Positions 1-5,398 of a stretch of DNA of 9,301 nt are shown one piece after another. How positions within the stretch are numbered: the stretch's first letter is position 1; each line of letters begins with the position of its first letter. Below the pieces are notes generated by a model. That model was not told the DNA's origin. It did no database searches and saw only the letters and a program-made list of their open reading frames with translations. The DNA comes from Rhodospirillales bacterium (GTDB taxonomy: Bacteria; Pseudomonadota; Alphaproteobacteria; JAREAF01): assembly GCA_029240475.1 (NCBI GenBank), contig JAREAF010000079.1, forward strand, positions 1 through 9,301. Direction: 5' to 3'. The position numbers and the translations under genes are program-made.

Positions 1-155
1 TCGCGTCCGCGCTCATCGGCGGTGACGATCGTGATCCGGCGCGGGTCGAGCTCGACATGGCGCAGCAGCAGAGGCAGGACGCCCTGCCCGATGCTGCCGA
101 ATCCGACGATCACCAGCCGGCCCGCAAACCGGACGAATTTGCGCTGATCTGCCAT
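1..155 (-). CDS. hss: Homospermidine synthase, N-terminal part (cut by window edge)
   Basis: The first 51 residues are visible; the rest lies beyond base 1. The ATG (155-153) follows a GGGAG Shine-Dalgarno-like stretch on the minus strand. The protein opens with MADQRKFVRFAGRLVIVGFG and continues into a Rossmann dinucleotide-binding loop, GFGSIGQG at residues 18-25, then LPLLLRH. That pattern, with a following acidic strand end (ITIVTADER), is the usual start of alphaproteobacterial homospermidine synthase. This NAD-dependent cytosolic enzyme makes sym-homospermidine from putrescine and/or spermidine, releasing ammonia or diaminopropane. Family assignment is by recognition of this N-terminus only. 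A related saccharopine dehydrogenase-like enzyme is the main alternative. No partner polyamine gene is visible. Confidence 0.8.
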   Translation of the reverse strand, partial: MADQRKFVRFAGRLVIVGFGSIGQGVLPLLLRHVELDPRRITIVTADERGR

Positions 156-246
156 GCCACCCGCTCCCGGCGTCCACGAAAAAATGTCAACACCGCGGCC
201 GGCCTTTTTGGCCGCCCCGTTCCCCTCGGTCGGACCTTCTCAAGTC

Positions 247-272
247 CCGGGCGGGCTTGCAACCCGGTTTTT
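247..272 (+). terminator. Hairpin followed by T5 on plus strand, possible terminator
   Basis: CCGGG (247-251) can pair with CCCGG (263-267), or CGGG (252-255) with CCCG (263-266). The run TTTTT (268-272) follows immediately, which is the form of an intrinsic terminator on the plus strand. No plus-strand gene is visible upstream. It could end an antisense transcript of the homospermidine synthase leader, or simply be leader structure of that minus-strand gene. Confidence 0.35.
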
Positions 273-278
273 GGATGA

Positions 279-312
279 AGGGAAGGCCCGTCTCGGCGGG
301 AGGGCCTTCCCT
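279..312 (-). terminator. 11-bp inverted repeat downstream of the Ala-rich secreted protein gene
   Basis: AGGGAAGGCCC (279-289) and GGGCCTTCCCT (302-312) are perfect reverse complements separated by 12 bases. The repeat starts 21 bases after the stop codon of the minus-strand gene ending at 334. It is well placed as its 3' end structure. No T-run follows in the minus direction, so it may protect the 3' end or assist factor-dependent termination rather than act as a classic intrinsic terminator. Confidence 0.5.
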
Positions 313-333
313 CAGCGCGTGCGACGCGCCCGT

Positions 334-1089
334 TCAGATTCCGAGCAGATCGCGAACGGCGTCGACCATCTCGCTGGTGACGGTCTCCTTGTTGGAGGCC
401 GCCTCGATCGCGGCCTCCTCGTTCTCCGCCGCGCTCGCGGCGGCCGCTTCGGCAGCTTCGAGACCCGCTTCCGCCGCGTCGAGGGCCGCATTGGCGGCAT
501 CGAGCGCGGCCCGCGCGGCGGAGCGCTCCTCGTCGGTCGTGGCGCTGTCGAGCGCGGCCTGAACTTCGGCGACCGCGGCCTCTGCCGCCGCGACCGCATC
601 CTGGGCCGTCGCCAGTTCCGTCTCCGCCGAGGCGGTGGCTTCCACCGCTTCGATATAGGCCGCGATCTTGCCCACGCTGGAGTTCGGAGCGGCATGCGCG
701 AACGCGCTCGGGTTCGCGTGGGCCGCATTCAGCGCGCCCAGCGTGTTCTTGGCCTTGGACTTGCCCGGAGCGGTCTGCTCCTCCTCCGTGGTCGTCGCCT
801 TGGTCAGGCCGAGCGACTTGCCCTTGCCGTTTCCGCCGGCATTGGACTGGCCGCCTTTGCCGTTGCCGCCGCCACTGCCGTTCCCGCCGGCATTGCCGCG
901 ATCCCCATCCTGGCCGCCGCCCCCTCGGCTGGGGTCATGATCGCCGCCGCCGCCGCCCTCGCCCTTGGCGGCTGCCGTCTTATGATGCAAGACCCGATCG
1001 CAGATGTCGAACGACAGCGGCGCCGCCACCAGGCCAGCGGTGACGCCGGCCGCGATGGCGCCGGAAAGCAGTCTGGCTTTGAGAATCAC
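334..1089 (-). CDS. Secreted Gly/Asn-rich and Ala-rich coiled-coil protein, function unknown
   Basis: I do not recognise a named family. A GTG start (1089-1087) is preferred because AGGGGAG lies nine bases upstream. An in-frame ATG at 1110 has no such site. The 251-aa product begins with a basic residue pair and a hydrophobic stretch (residues 8-23, ending LVAA), a probable Sec signal peptide. Residues 44-92 are a Gly/Asn/Lys linker. Residues 115-145 form a better conserved-looking segment (NTLGALNAAHA, then APNSSVGKIAAY) of a kind I associate with small alphaproteobacterial proteins of unknown role. Residues 150-232 are Ala/Glu/Asp heptad-like helix. The only Cys is C30. It is likely periplasmic or cell-surface, perhaps as an elongated or oligomeric protein. 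It stands alone, with its own promoter upstream and a hairpin downstream. Confidence 0.75.
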   Translation of the reverse strand: MILKARLLSGAIAAGVTAGLVAAPLSFDICDRVLHHKTAAAKGEGGGGGDHDPSRGGGGQDGDRGNAGGNGSGGGNGKGGQSNAGGNGKGKSLGLTKATTTEEEQTAPGKSKAKNTLGALNAAHANPSAFAHAAPNSSVGKIAAYIEAVEATASAETELATAQDAVAAAEAAVAEVQAALDSATTDEERSAARAALDAANAALDAAEAGLEAAEAAAASAAENEEAAIEAASNKETVTSEMVDAVRDLLGI

Positions 1090-1098
1090 CTTTATTGG

Positions 1099-1105
1099 CT
1101 CCCCT
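1099..1105 (-). promoter_or_regulatory. Shine-Dalgarno deciding the GTG start at 1089
   Basis: On the minus strand this reads AGGGGAG, nine bases before GTG. The upstream in-frame ATG (1110-1108) would place this motif inside the coding region and has no purine-rich site of its own. The GTG start also gives a cleaner signal peptide. Confidence 0.6.
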
Positions 1106-1159
1106 GACATTCGGCCGTTCCGGAACCGAGAAGGCTCGTTTCCAGGGTCGCGGATGAAA

Positions 1160-1188
1160 ATTATGGTTTGCTTAATCAATTGTGGCAA
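1160..1188 (-). promoter_or_regulatory. Sigma70-type promoter for the Ala-rich secreted protein
   Basis: On the minus strand, TTGCCA (1188-1183) and CATAAT (1165-1160) are separated by exactly 17 bases. Each hexamer matches the housekeeping consensus at five of six positions. The surrounding stretch is notably AT-rich against the GC-rich background. Transcription would start near 1153, giving a leader of about 64 bases before the GTG. Confidence 0.6.
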
Positions 1189-1210
1189 TAAGAAAGCAAT
1201 TCCTTACAAT
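1180..1210 (+). promoter_or_regulatory. Weak candidate promoter for the 76-aa gene, overlapping the divergent one
   Basis: TTGTGG (1180-1185) and TACAAT (1205-1210) are spaced by 19 bases, longer than ideal. It overlaps the divergent minus-strand promoter, so the two could interfere. Between it and the gene lies a short GC palindrome, GGCGGG-G-CCCGCC (1218-1230), that could act as leader hairpin or operator. Confidence 0.25.
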
Positions 1211-1298
1211 CAGAGCGGGCGGGGCCCGCCGCAGCCTCGTTAGCAAGTCCTTAGTTGCGGCTGCGCCTTAATCCAGGTGAATCCCCGGGGCTAGAGCC

Positions 1299-1529
1299 AT
1301 GTTCGCAATAAAGCGCCGCCGTATCGAAGTCGCCATAGGGCAGCACTGGCGCACGATGTCCATCGCTCCCAGCGAGTGGGAGGTGATTCGGATCTATAAC
1401 GACTCGGAGGGCATCTCCCATGTCGCCCTCCGCCAGGTCGACGACCCGACCAGCCGCAAGACCATCGCCACCGAGCTGCTGCTCACCGGGATGGGCTACA
1501 TGCTGGTGCGCGACAGCGTCGAAGCCTGA
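1299..1529 (+). CDS. Small conserved-looking protein of unknown function, 76 aa
   Basis: The protein has a basic start (MFAIKRRR) followed by a mixed alpha/beta body. Segments such as IGQHWRTMSI, SEWEVIRIY, HVALRQVDDP and KTIATELLL suggest a small all-beta or barrel-like fold with alternating hydrophobic residues, and no membrane segment. There is no Cys or obvious catalytic motif. The ATG at 1299 has only a weak purine-rich site ahead (GGGGCTAGAG). It is bounded by a divergent promoter region on the left and a terminator-like hairpin on the right, so it is probably monocistronic. A longer minus-strand frame overlaps it (1251-1688) but has no recognisable protein character. Function is not assignable. 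Confidence 0.7.
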   Translation: MFAIKRRRIEVAIGQHWRTMSIAPSEWEVIRIYNDSEGISHVALRQVDDPTSRKTIATELLLTGMGYMLVRDSVEA

Positions 1530-1556
1530 GCCGAAAGCCACACCCTCGGGCTTTTT
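1529..1556 (+). terminator. Intrinsic terminator after the 76-aa gene
   Basis: Directly at the stop codon, AGCC-GA (1529-1534) can pair with TC-G-GGCT (1546-1552) with one bulged G, followed by TTTT (1553-1556). An alternative stem, AAAGCC (1534-1539) with GGCTTT (1549-1554), uses the same T-run. Either form fits Rho-independent termination of the short upstream gene. Confidence 0.55.
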
Positions 1557-1671
1557 CCCCCACCCCGCTCTGGCGCATCGCCAATCGGCCCGTTTCGGGT
1601 AAAGTGGCGATCGCGCCCTGAGGCTTTTGGGGACTATCTGTGCTGCAGGCGAACACGGCTTGGCGTCGGGA

Positions 1672-2301
1672 ATGGCCAATCTGATCACCCTTGGCCGGTT
1701 CTTGCTTCTTTTCCTGCTGGTCGCGTCGGCCTATGCGGCGCCCCCGGCTTGGCAGATGGCGAACGCGCCGCTGCTGCTGTTCATCATCGGGCTGGACGGC
1801 GTGGACGGCTACGTCGCGCGCAGGCGCAACGAGACCTCCGTGTTCGGCTCCATCTTCGACATCGCGATCGACCGGGTGGTGGAGAACGTGCTCTGGGTGG
1901 TGCTGGCCGATCTCGGCCTGGTGCCGATCTGGGTGGCGATCGTTTTCATCACCCGCGCCTCGATCGTCGATTCGATCCGCTATGCCGCGATCTCGCGCGG
2001 CGAGACGCCGTTCGGCAGCATTCACTCCCAGCTCGGCCGCATGCTGGTGTCCGGGCGCTTCATGCGCGCCCTCTATGGCGCGCTCAAGGCCGTCACCTTC
2101 GGCTGGATTTTCTTCCTGCAGCCGCTGCCGGCGCTCGCGCCGGAGAGCTGGGCGCGCTTCAGCGAGCCGGCGCTCTGGATCGCGGACCTGCTCATCTACG
2201 CCTCGGTCCTCGTCTGCCTGCTGCGGGCGCTGCCGGTCGTCCTCGAGTTCCTCAGCGCCGCGCGCCCGACCCGCCCGAGCAAGCCCGCGCGAGTGGCCTG
2301 A
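1672..2301 (+). CDS. CDP-alcohol phosphatidyltransferase family membrane enzyme
   Basis: This 209-aa integral membrane protein carries the complete family signature. D42, D45, G46, A49 and R50 lie in LDGVDGYVARR, then G59, D63 and D67 in FGSIFDIAID. These aspartates bind the metal ions and the CDP-lipid. The family joins a CDP-activated lipid to a small alcohol (glycerol 3-phosphate, serine, inositol phosphate and others), releasing CMP. Hydrophobic helices are visible at about 8-22, 31-41, 71-95, 140-152 and 168-196. The ATG at 1672 is chosen because it starts just before the first helix; an in-frame TTG at 1627 would add 15 unlikely residues. The next gene starts on the base after its stop. 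The acceptor alcohol cannot be read from sequence. Confidence 0.88.
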   Translation: MANLITLGRFLLLFLLVASAYAAPPAWQMANAPLLLFIIGLDGVDGYVARRRNETSVFGSIFDIAIDRVVENVLWVVLADLGLVPIWVAIVFITRASIVDSIRYAAISRGETPFGSIHSQLGRMLVSGRFMRALYGALKAVTFGWIFFLQPLPALAPESWARFSEPALWIADLLIYASVLVCLLRALPVVLEFLSAARPTRPSKPARVA

Positions 2302-2994
2302 ATGCGCCTGGTGCTGGTGGACCTGGACGGCACGCTTCTGAAAGGCGGCAGCGAGGCGCGCTTTATCCTTCATCTGCTCTTGAGCCGCCGCATCGGCGCT
2401 GCGGCCGTGGTCCGGAGCCTGATCTTCGCGCTACGGCATGCGAATAGGTTCGGCCGGCATGTCTGGAAGAAGAACAAGGCGTATCTGGCGGGGCTGCCCG
2501 CCGCCGAGGTGGAGGCGCTGGCCAGAGCCTTCGCCTTGGAAAGCCTCTCCCCGCTGCTGCGCGGATCCTTGCGCGAGCGCATCGCCGGGCACCACGCAGC
2601 CGGGGATCACGTCATCCTGCTGACGGGCTCACCGGACTTCCTCGCCCGGCCTGTCGCCGAAGCGGTCGGTGCGCACGGCTGGCTCGCCACCGCCTGCGCC
2701 GAGAAGGACGGGCTCTATCTCGCCGCCCCTCCCCTGTGCCATCCGTTCGGTCGCGAGAAGCTGGTCCTCGCCCGCGCGGCGGCGGAGCGGCTTGGCCTCG
2801 CCATGGCGGACTGCGTCGCCTATGCGGACACCGGCGAGGACATCGAGCTCTTGTCCGCCGTCGGCGTGGCGGTCGCCGTCGCGCCCGACGGCAAGCTGGC
2901 GCGCCGCGCTCGGGCCGAAGGCTGGGAAGTGTTGACCGATTCGCGCCTGCGCCTGCGCTGCCGGAAGCTCGCGGCCTTGGGTCAGCGGGCCTGA
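2302..2994 (+). CDS. HAD superfamily subclass IB phosphatase (PgpC/SerB-like)
   Basis: The four HAD motifs are all present in this 230-aa protein. Motif I is DLDGT with nucleophile D7 and D9. Motif II is LLTGS with T108 to S110. Motif III is K153 in FGREK. Motif IV is ADTGED with D176 and D180. The helical cap between residues 15 and 90 fits subclass IB, which includes phosphoserine phosphatase and the phosphatidylglycerophosphate phosphatase PgpC. The ATG abuts the stop of the upstream CDP-alcohol phosphatidyltransferase with no spacer, so the two are co-transcribed and probably translationally coupled. That context favours a lipid substrate, such as removing the phosphate left on a phosphatidyl-alcohol phosphate, over phosphoserine. 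This is inference. No signal peptide or clear TM is seen, so it is cytosolic or membrane-peripheral. Confidence 0.85.
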   Translation: MRLVLVDLDGTLLKGGSEARFILHLLLSRRIGAAAVVRSLIFALRHANRFGRHVWKKNKAYLAGLPAAEVEALARAFALESLSPLLRGSLRERIAGHHAAGDHVILLTGSPDFLARPVAEAVGAHGWLATACAEKDGLYLAAPPLCHPFGREKLVLARAAAERLGLAMADCVAYADTGEDIELLSAVGVAVAVAPDGKLARRARAEGWEVLTDSRLRLRCRKLAALGQRA

Positions 2995-3036
2995 ACGCCC
3001 CGGCCCCGAAAAAATCGCGCGGGCTGAAATTCCGTC

Positions 3037-3064
3037 TTGATCGGCCGGCGCATTTGCCTATCTT
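3037..3064 (+). promoter_or_regulatory. Candidate promoter upstream of the structured RNA
   Basis: TTGATC (3037-3042) and TATCTT (3059-3064) are separated by 16 bases. Transcription would start around 3071, at the foot of the foldable region and about 225 bases ahead of the amidotransferase ATG. The match is fair, not strong. Confidence 0.35.
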
Positions 3065-3084
3065 GCGGTGCAGACGCACCCGCA

Positions 3085-3201
3085 CGTGCCTCTGGCCCCT
3101 AGTGGTTATGCTACGACGTTAGGCGTCCTTTTTGGTGGCGCGGCCTTCGGGCCGAAACCTTAGAGGAACCCTGATATGGTTGTAGCCCGCCGGGCCGCAC
3201 G
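3085..3201 (+). ncRNA. Rod-shaped structured RNA: 6S-like RNA or long structured leader
   Basis: The non-coding gap 2995-3295 contains nested complementary segments that form one long imperfect rod. From outside in: CGTGC (3085-3089)/GCACG (3197-3201); GGCCC (3094-3098)/GGGCC (3192-3196); an asymmetric bubble of 11 against 5 bases; GCTACGAC (3110-3117)/GTTGTAGC (3179-3186, one G-U); TTAGG (3119-3123)/CCTGA (3170-3174, one G-U); CCTTT (3127-3131)/AGAGG (3162-3166, one G-U); GGT/ACC (3134-3136, 3157-3159); and CGGCC/GGCCG (3141-3145, 3150-3154) closed by a UUCG tetraloop. A rod with a central bubble is the plan of 6S RNA, which binds RNA polymerase. The part from 3179 (GTTGTAGCCCGCC) loosely resembles the 3' bubble strand of E. 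coli 6S as I recall it. A 5' leader of the downstream amidotransferase gene is the alternative. It lacks the SRP RNA tetraloop and tmRNA features. Confidence 0.42.
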
Positions 3202-3295
3202 GGCCGCGCACCTCCCCCTCAGCACCGACGTCGACGCCGCGATAACCAGTTCGCGGCCACACTCCATCCACGCCCTTGCTCAGGAGAGGCCAGCG

Positions 3296-4060
3296 ATGCC
3301 GCTGCAGATTCTCGTCATCCAGCATTGTCCGCTCACGCCCGCAGGCCTGGTCGGCGCCGCCATAGAAGCGGCGGGCGCCGAGATCACGACGATCATGCCG
3401 CATCACGGCGACGCCTTTCCGGAGGAGCCGGACCGCTTCGACGGGCTGGTGCTTTGCGGCGGTCCGATGCATGCCGGGGACGACGAGAACTATCCCGCCT
3501 TCCCGCCCATGCTGCGGCTGATCCGGCGCTTCCATGGCGGCGGACGGCCGGTGCTCGGCCTGTGCCTGGGCGCACAGCTGATCGCGCGCGCTTTCGGACG
3601 GGAGGTGACGGAGTGGCGGGAGCTGGAGCTCGGCTTCCCGGCGCTCAAGCTGACGGCGGAGGGCCGGGCCGACCGGCTCCTACGCGGCACCTGCGGACGG
3701 CCGCGCCTGATGCAGTTCCACGAGGACACCTTCGCGCTGCCGGAGGGCGCCAAGCTGCTCCTCACCGGCGATTGCACCAATCAGGGCTTCCGGATCGGGG
3801 ACACCACCTATGGCTTCCAGTTCCATATGGAGGTCACCTGGGAGGACGCCCATGCCTGGCTGCGGGATTGCCGGGACTGGATCCAGCGCCACTGGGGCGC
3901 GGACACCGAGCCCAGAATCGCGGCGGTCGAGGGCGAGATCGCGGCGCATCACCCCGCCGCCGCGCGATGGACGGCGACCGTGACCGGGCGCTGGATGGAG
4001 CTGGTGGCCGAGCGCAGCCTGTGGCGCCAGGACCTTCTGCCGCTCCGCGCCACCGCTTGA
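3296..4060 (+). CDS. Stand-alone class I glutamine amidotransferase (GMP synthase-like)
   Basis: This 254-aa cytosolic protein has the flavodoxin-like class I glutaminase fold. The nucleophile elbow is LGLCLGAQLIARAFG with C90. The His-Glu pair is FQFHMEV with H177 and E179. An early oxyanion-loop-like segment is LVLCGGPMHA (51-60). The triad hydrolyses glutamine, or a gamma-glutamyl amide, to release ammonia or an amine. Length and layout match the free-standing 'type 1 glutamine amidotransferase' proteins related to the GuaA glutaminase domain, without a synthetase domain. Its physiological acceptor is unknown. The ATG at 3296 is supported by AGGAGAGG (3282-3289). An upstream in-frame ATG at 3176 lies inside the structured RNA and lacks protein character. 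It is alone on this transcript, possibly preceded by a structured leader. Confidence 0.85.
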   Translation: MPLQILVIQHCPLTPAGLVGAAIEAAGAEITTIMPHHGDAFPEEPDRFDGLVLCGGPMHAGDDENYPAFPPMLRLIRRFHGGGRPVLGLCLGAQLIARAFGREVTEWRELELGFPALKLTAEGRADRLLRGTCGRPRLMQFHEDTFALPEGAKLLLTGDCTNQGFRIGDTTYGFQFHMEVTWEDAHAWLRDCRDWIQRHWGADTEPRIAAVEGEIAAHHPAAARWTATVTGRWMELVAERSLWRQDLLPLRATA

Positions 4061-4071
4061 GAGGAATTCGT

Positions 4072-4098
4072 TAACCCCGTCCTTCAACGGCGCGGTTA
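4072..4098 (+). other. Hairpin between the amidotransferase and pilin genes
   Basis: TAACC (4072-4076) pairs with GGTTA (4094-4098) and CCGT (4077-4080) with ACGG (4087-4090), enclosing a six-base loop with a three-base bulge. No T-run follows, so it is not a standard terminator. It overlaps a GTTAACC sequence (4070-4076) that contains the TTAACC half-site known for the alphaproteobacterial regulator CtrA. It could be a 3' end structure or a pilin leader element. Confidence 0.3.
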
Positions 4099-4122
4099 CG
4101 ACCCGCACCTAGCATTGGCTCC

Positions 4123-4314
4123 ATGCGCGAACCGAAATCACATCGCGCGTGGACGAGCCTCATCGGCTTCATGCGCGCAGAAGACGGGATCACCGCCATC
4201 GAGTATGGACTCGTGGCGGCGCTGATCTCCGTCTTCATCATGGTGGCCATCGGCGCAGTCGGAGAGGCCGTGGTAGACCTCTTCGAGCTGACCGCCGGCT
4301 CGTTCCCGGGCTAG
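4123..4314 (+). CDS. Flp/Fap-type class IVb prepilin
   Basis: This 63-aa protein has the hallmark type IVb prepilin region: a short charged leader, then G22 followed by ITAIEYGLVAALISVFIM. Prepilin peptidase would cut after G22. The mature pilin would start with ITAIEYG, with the conserved Glu at position +5, and a single hydrophobic helix to about residue 50. Such pilins build Flp/Tad pili for adhesion and surface attachment. The start at 4123 has a weak ribosome site. A second in-frame ATG at 4171 would still keep a six-residue leader and is possible. No cpa/tad assembly genes are in view, so this is an orphan copy or lies apart from its machinery. It converges with the minus-strand gene ending at 4322, with seven bases between the two TAG stops. 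Confidence 0.9.
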   Translation: MREPKSHRAWTSLIGFMRAEDGITAIEYGLVAALISVFIMVAIGAVGEAVVDLFELTAGSFPG

Positions 4315-4321
4315 CTTCGGC

Positions 4322-5398
4322 CTAGGTCTTTGCCGGGCCGCTCTTGCCGAGCTTCTGCTGCTTGGCCTCTTCCTTGGCGGCTTCCGTGGCAGCTCCCGCG
4401 ACCTGGGAGATCTTATCCTTGGCCTGGTCCAGCATCGAGCCGGGGGTCATGCCCTGCTCCTCGGCCTGGCTCATCGCCGCGGCGCCCGCGCTGAGCGCGA
4501 CCTCCTTGGCCTTCTCCCACTGCTCGCGCGCATAGTCGCCCGCCTGGTGTTGCAGCTTTTCGCGGGTCGGCCCCAGATACCGGTTTTCGATCCGGCTTGT
4601 GGGCAGCGTGGCGCCGAGCACGGCGCCGAGGGCCATCGCGACCGCACCGAGCACCAGCGGCTGCTCTTCGAGCATGTGCTCCAAGCCCGTCCTGGCGCGC
4701 TCGACCTGATGGCGCGCGGCGGAGCTGACCTGGCCCATCCGCCCACCGTTCTCGACGTTGCCGCCCTGGCTGGAAGCGCCATAATTCGATCCGTAGCTGC
4801 TTGAGCCGCCGTAGCTCGGGCCGCCATAGCCCGATCCGCCGTAGCTCGACCCATAGCTCGATCCGCCATAGCCTGCCCGCGAGCCGCGCCGGCCAAACAG
4901 ATTCCAGCCGCTGCGCCGGGAGGTATCCCAACTGCCGCTCATCGTCCTGTCTCCTTGCAGATAGGCGCCGGACCGCTGCGAGGCGTCTTCGAGACGGCCG
5001 GATCCGTTTTGGGGTTCATACTCCTGGGAGGCCTCGCGCAGATGATAGGGAATCGGCGCGCTCGTCGATCGCCGCCGGCGCGAGGAGCGCGTCTCTGCCT
5101 TGTCGCCCCGCTCCGCCAGCAAGAGCCAGCCGAGCCCGGCGGCGAACAAAGCGGTCGGCACCGGATGGTGCCGAACCGTGCGGCCCAGATTGGTGGCGAA
5201 GACGGCCGGTCCGCCGCGCATCCGCTCCAGGGCCTGGTCGATCAGCCGGCTCGGCGAGAGACGATGCTCGATCTGGCTGATCGTCTGGTCCATCTCCATG
5301 CGGATCCGGCCCAGGTCGCGCTCCAGCTCCGCCGAGCTGCGGTTGTCGCCGTTGCTACCGGCGGCGGCGGAGCGGTCGTCACCGCGGGCCAAGCTCAT
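4322..5398 (-). CDS. DUF3618 membrane protein fused to a Gly/Tyr-rich membrane protein
   Basis: The 358-aa product has two membrane modules. Residues 22-65 are a DUF3618 region (ELERDLGRIRMEMDQTISQI, then LSPSRLIDQALERM), followed by a hydrophobic helix (80-96). Residues 100-152 are a charged disordered linker. Residues 174-210 are YGGS/SYG repeats. A second hydrophobic helix covers 247-267. The C-terminal 280-350 is an Ala/Glu/Lys amphipathic helix reminiscent of LEA or apolipoprotein-like stress proteins. DUF3618 is a family of unknown function often found beside holin-X type proteins in alphaproteobacteria. The ATG (5398) overlaps the upstream stop as ATGA, implying translational coupling. 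An in-frame ATG at 4942 has its own AAGGAG site, so a shorter 206-aa product, or an old fusion of two genes, is likely. Confidence 0.85.
   Translation of the reverse strand: MSLARGDDRSAAAGSNGDNRSSAELERDLGRIRMEMDQTISQIEHRLSPSRLIDQALERMRGGPAVFATNLGRTVRHHPVPTALFAAGLGWLLLAERGDKAETRSSRRRRSTSAPIPYHLREASQEYEPQNGSGRLEDASQRSGAYLQGDRTMSGSWDTSRRSGWNLFGRRGSRAGYGGSSYGSSYGGSGYGGPSYGGSSSYGSNYGASSQGGNVENGGRMGQVSSAARHQVERARTGLEHMLEEQPLVLGAVAMALGAVLGATLPTSRIENRYLGPTREKLQHQAGDYAREQWEKAKEVALSAGAAAMSQAEEQGMTPGSMLDQAKDKISQVAGAATEAAKEEAKQQKLGKSGPAKT
4760..4879 (-). repeat. Coding repeat for SYGG-type Gly/Tyr/Ser tract
   Basis: This encodes about residues 174-213 of the DUF3618 fusion protein. Units such as GYGGS, SYGSS, GYGGP and SYGGS recur every five residues or so, giving near-repeated DNA words (CCGTAGCTCG, CCATAGCCCGA, CCATAGCTCGA on the plus strand). 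The tract should be disordered and Tyr-rich. Repeats of this kind can change copy number by slippage. Confidence 0.7.
4951..4956 (-). promoter_or_regulatory. Internal Shine-Dalgarno before in-frame ATG at 4942
   Basis: The minus strand reads AAGGAG, eight bases before ATG (4942-4940), within the DUF3618 reading frame. It is as strong as the site of the upstream holin-X gene. The protein starting there begins MSGSWDTSRRSGWNLFGRRG, which looks like a natural N-terminus. Confidence 0.55.

Noticed and set aside
186..191. Perfect TTGACA on the minus strand upstream of homospermidine synthase
   Set aside because: A -10 element at proper spacing would fall on CGGGAG, which overlaps the ribosome site, and it has no match to TATAAT.
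154..1107. Long plus-strand open frame of 317 codons opposite the Ala-rich protein gene
   Set aside because: It is Arg/Gly-rich without domains and mirrors a minus-strand gene that has a signal peptide, promoter and ribosome site. Typical antisense frame in GC-rich DNA.
1483..2373. Minus-strand open frame of 296 codons
   Set aside because: Its composition (Arg, Gln, Glu, His runs) is that of an antisense shadow, and it lies opposite the intact CDP-alcohol phosphatidyltransferase motif.
3070..3215. SRP RNA, tmRNA or RNase P RNA as identity of the structured gap
   Set aside because: The capping loop is UUCG, not the GGAA-type SRP loop with its flanking conserved bases. No tag-coding region and no conserved RNase P core words were seen.
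3176..3295. N-terminal extension of the glutamine amidotransferase from an ATG at 3176
   Set aside because: The added 40 residues are unlike any leader, overlap the structured RNA, and lack a ribosome site, while ATG 3296 has AGGAGAGG and starts right at the first beta strand.
4315..4321. Bidirectional terminator between the convergent pilin and DUF3618 genes
   Set aside because: Only seven bases separate the stop codons. A short GGC/GCC pairing is possible, but there is no adequate stem or T-run.
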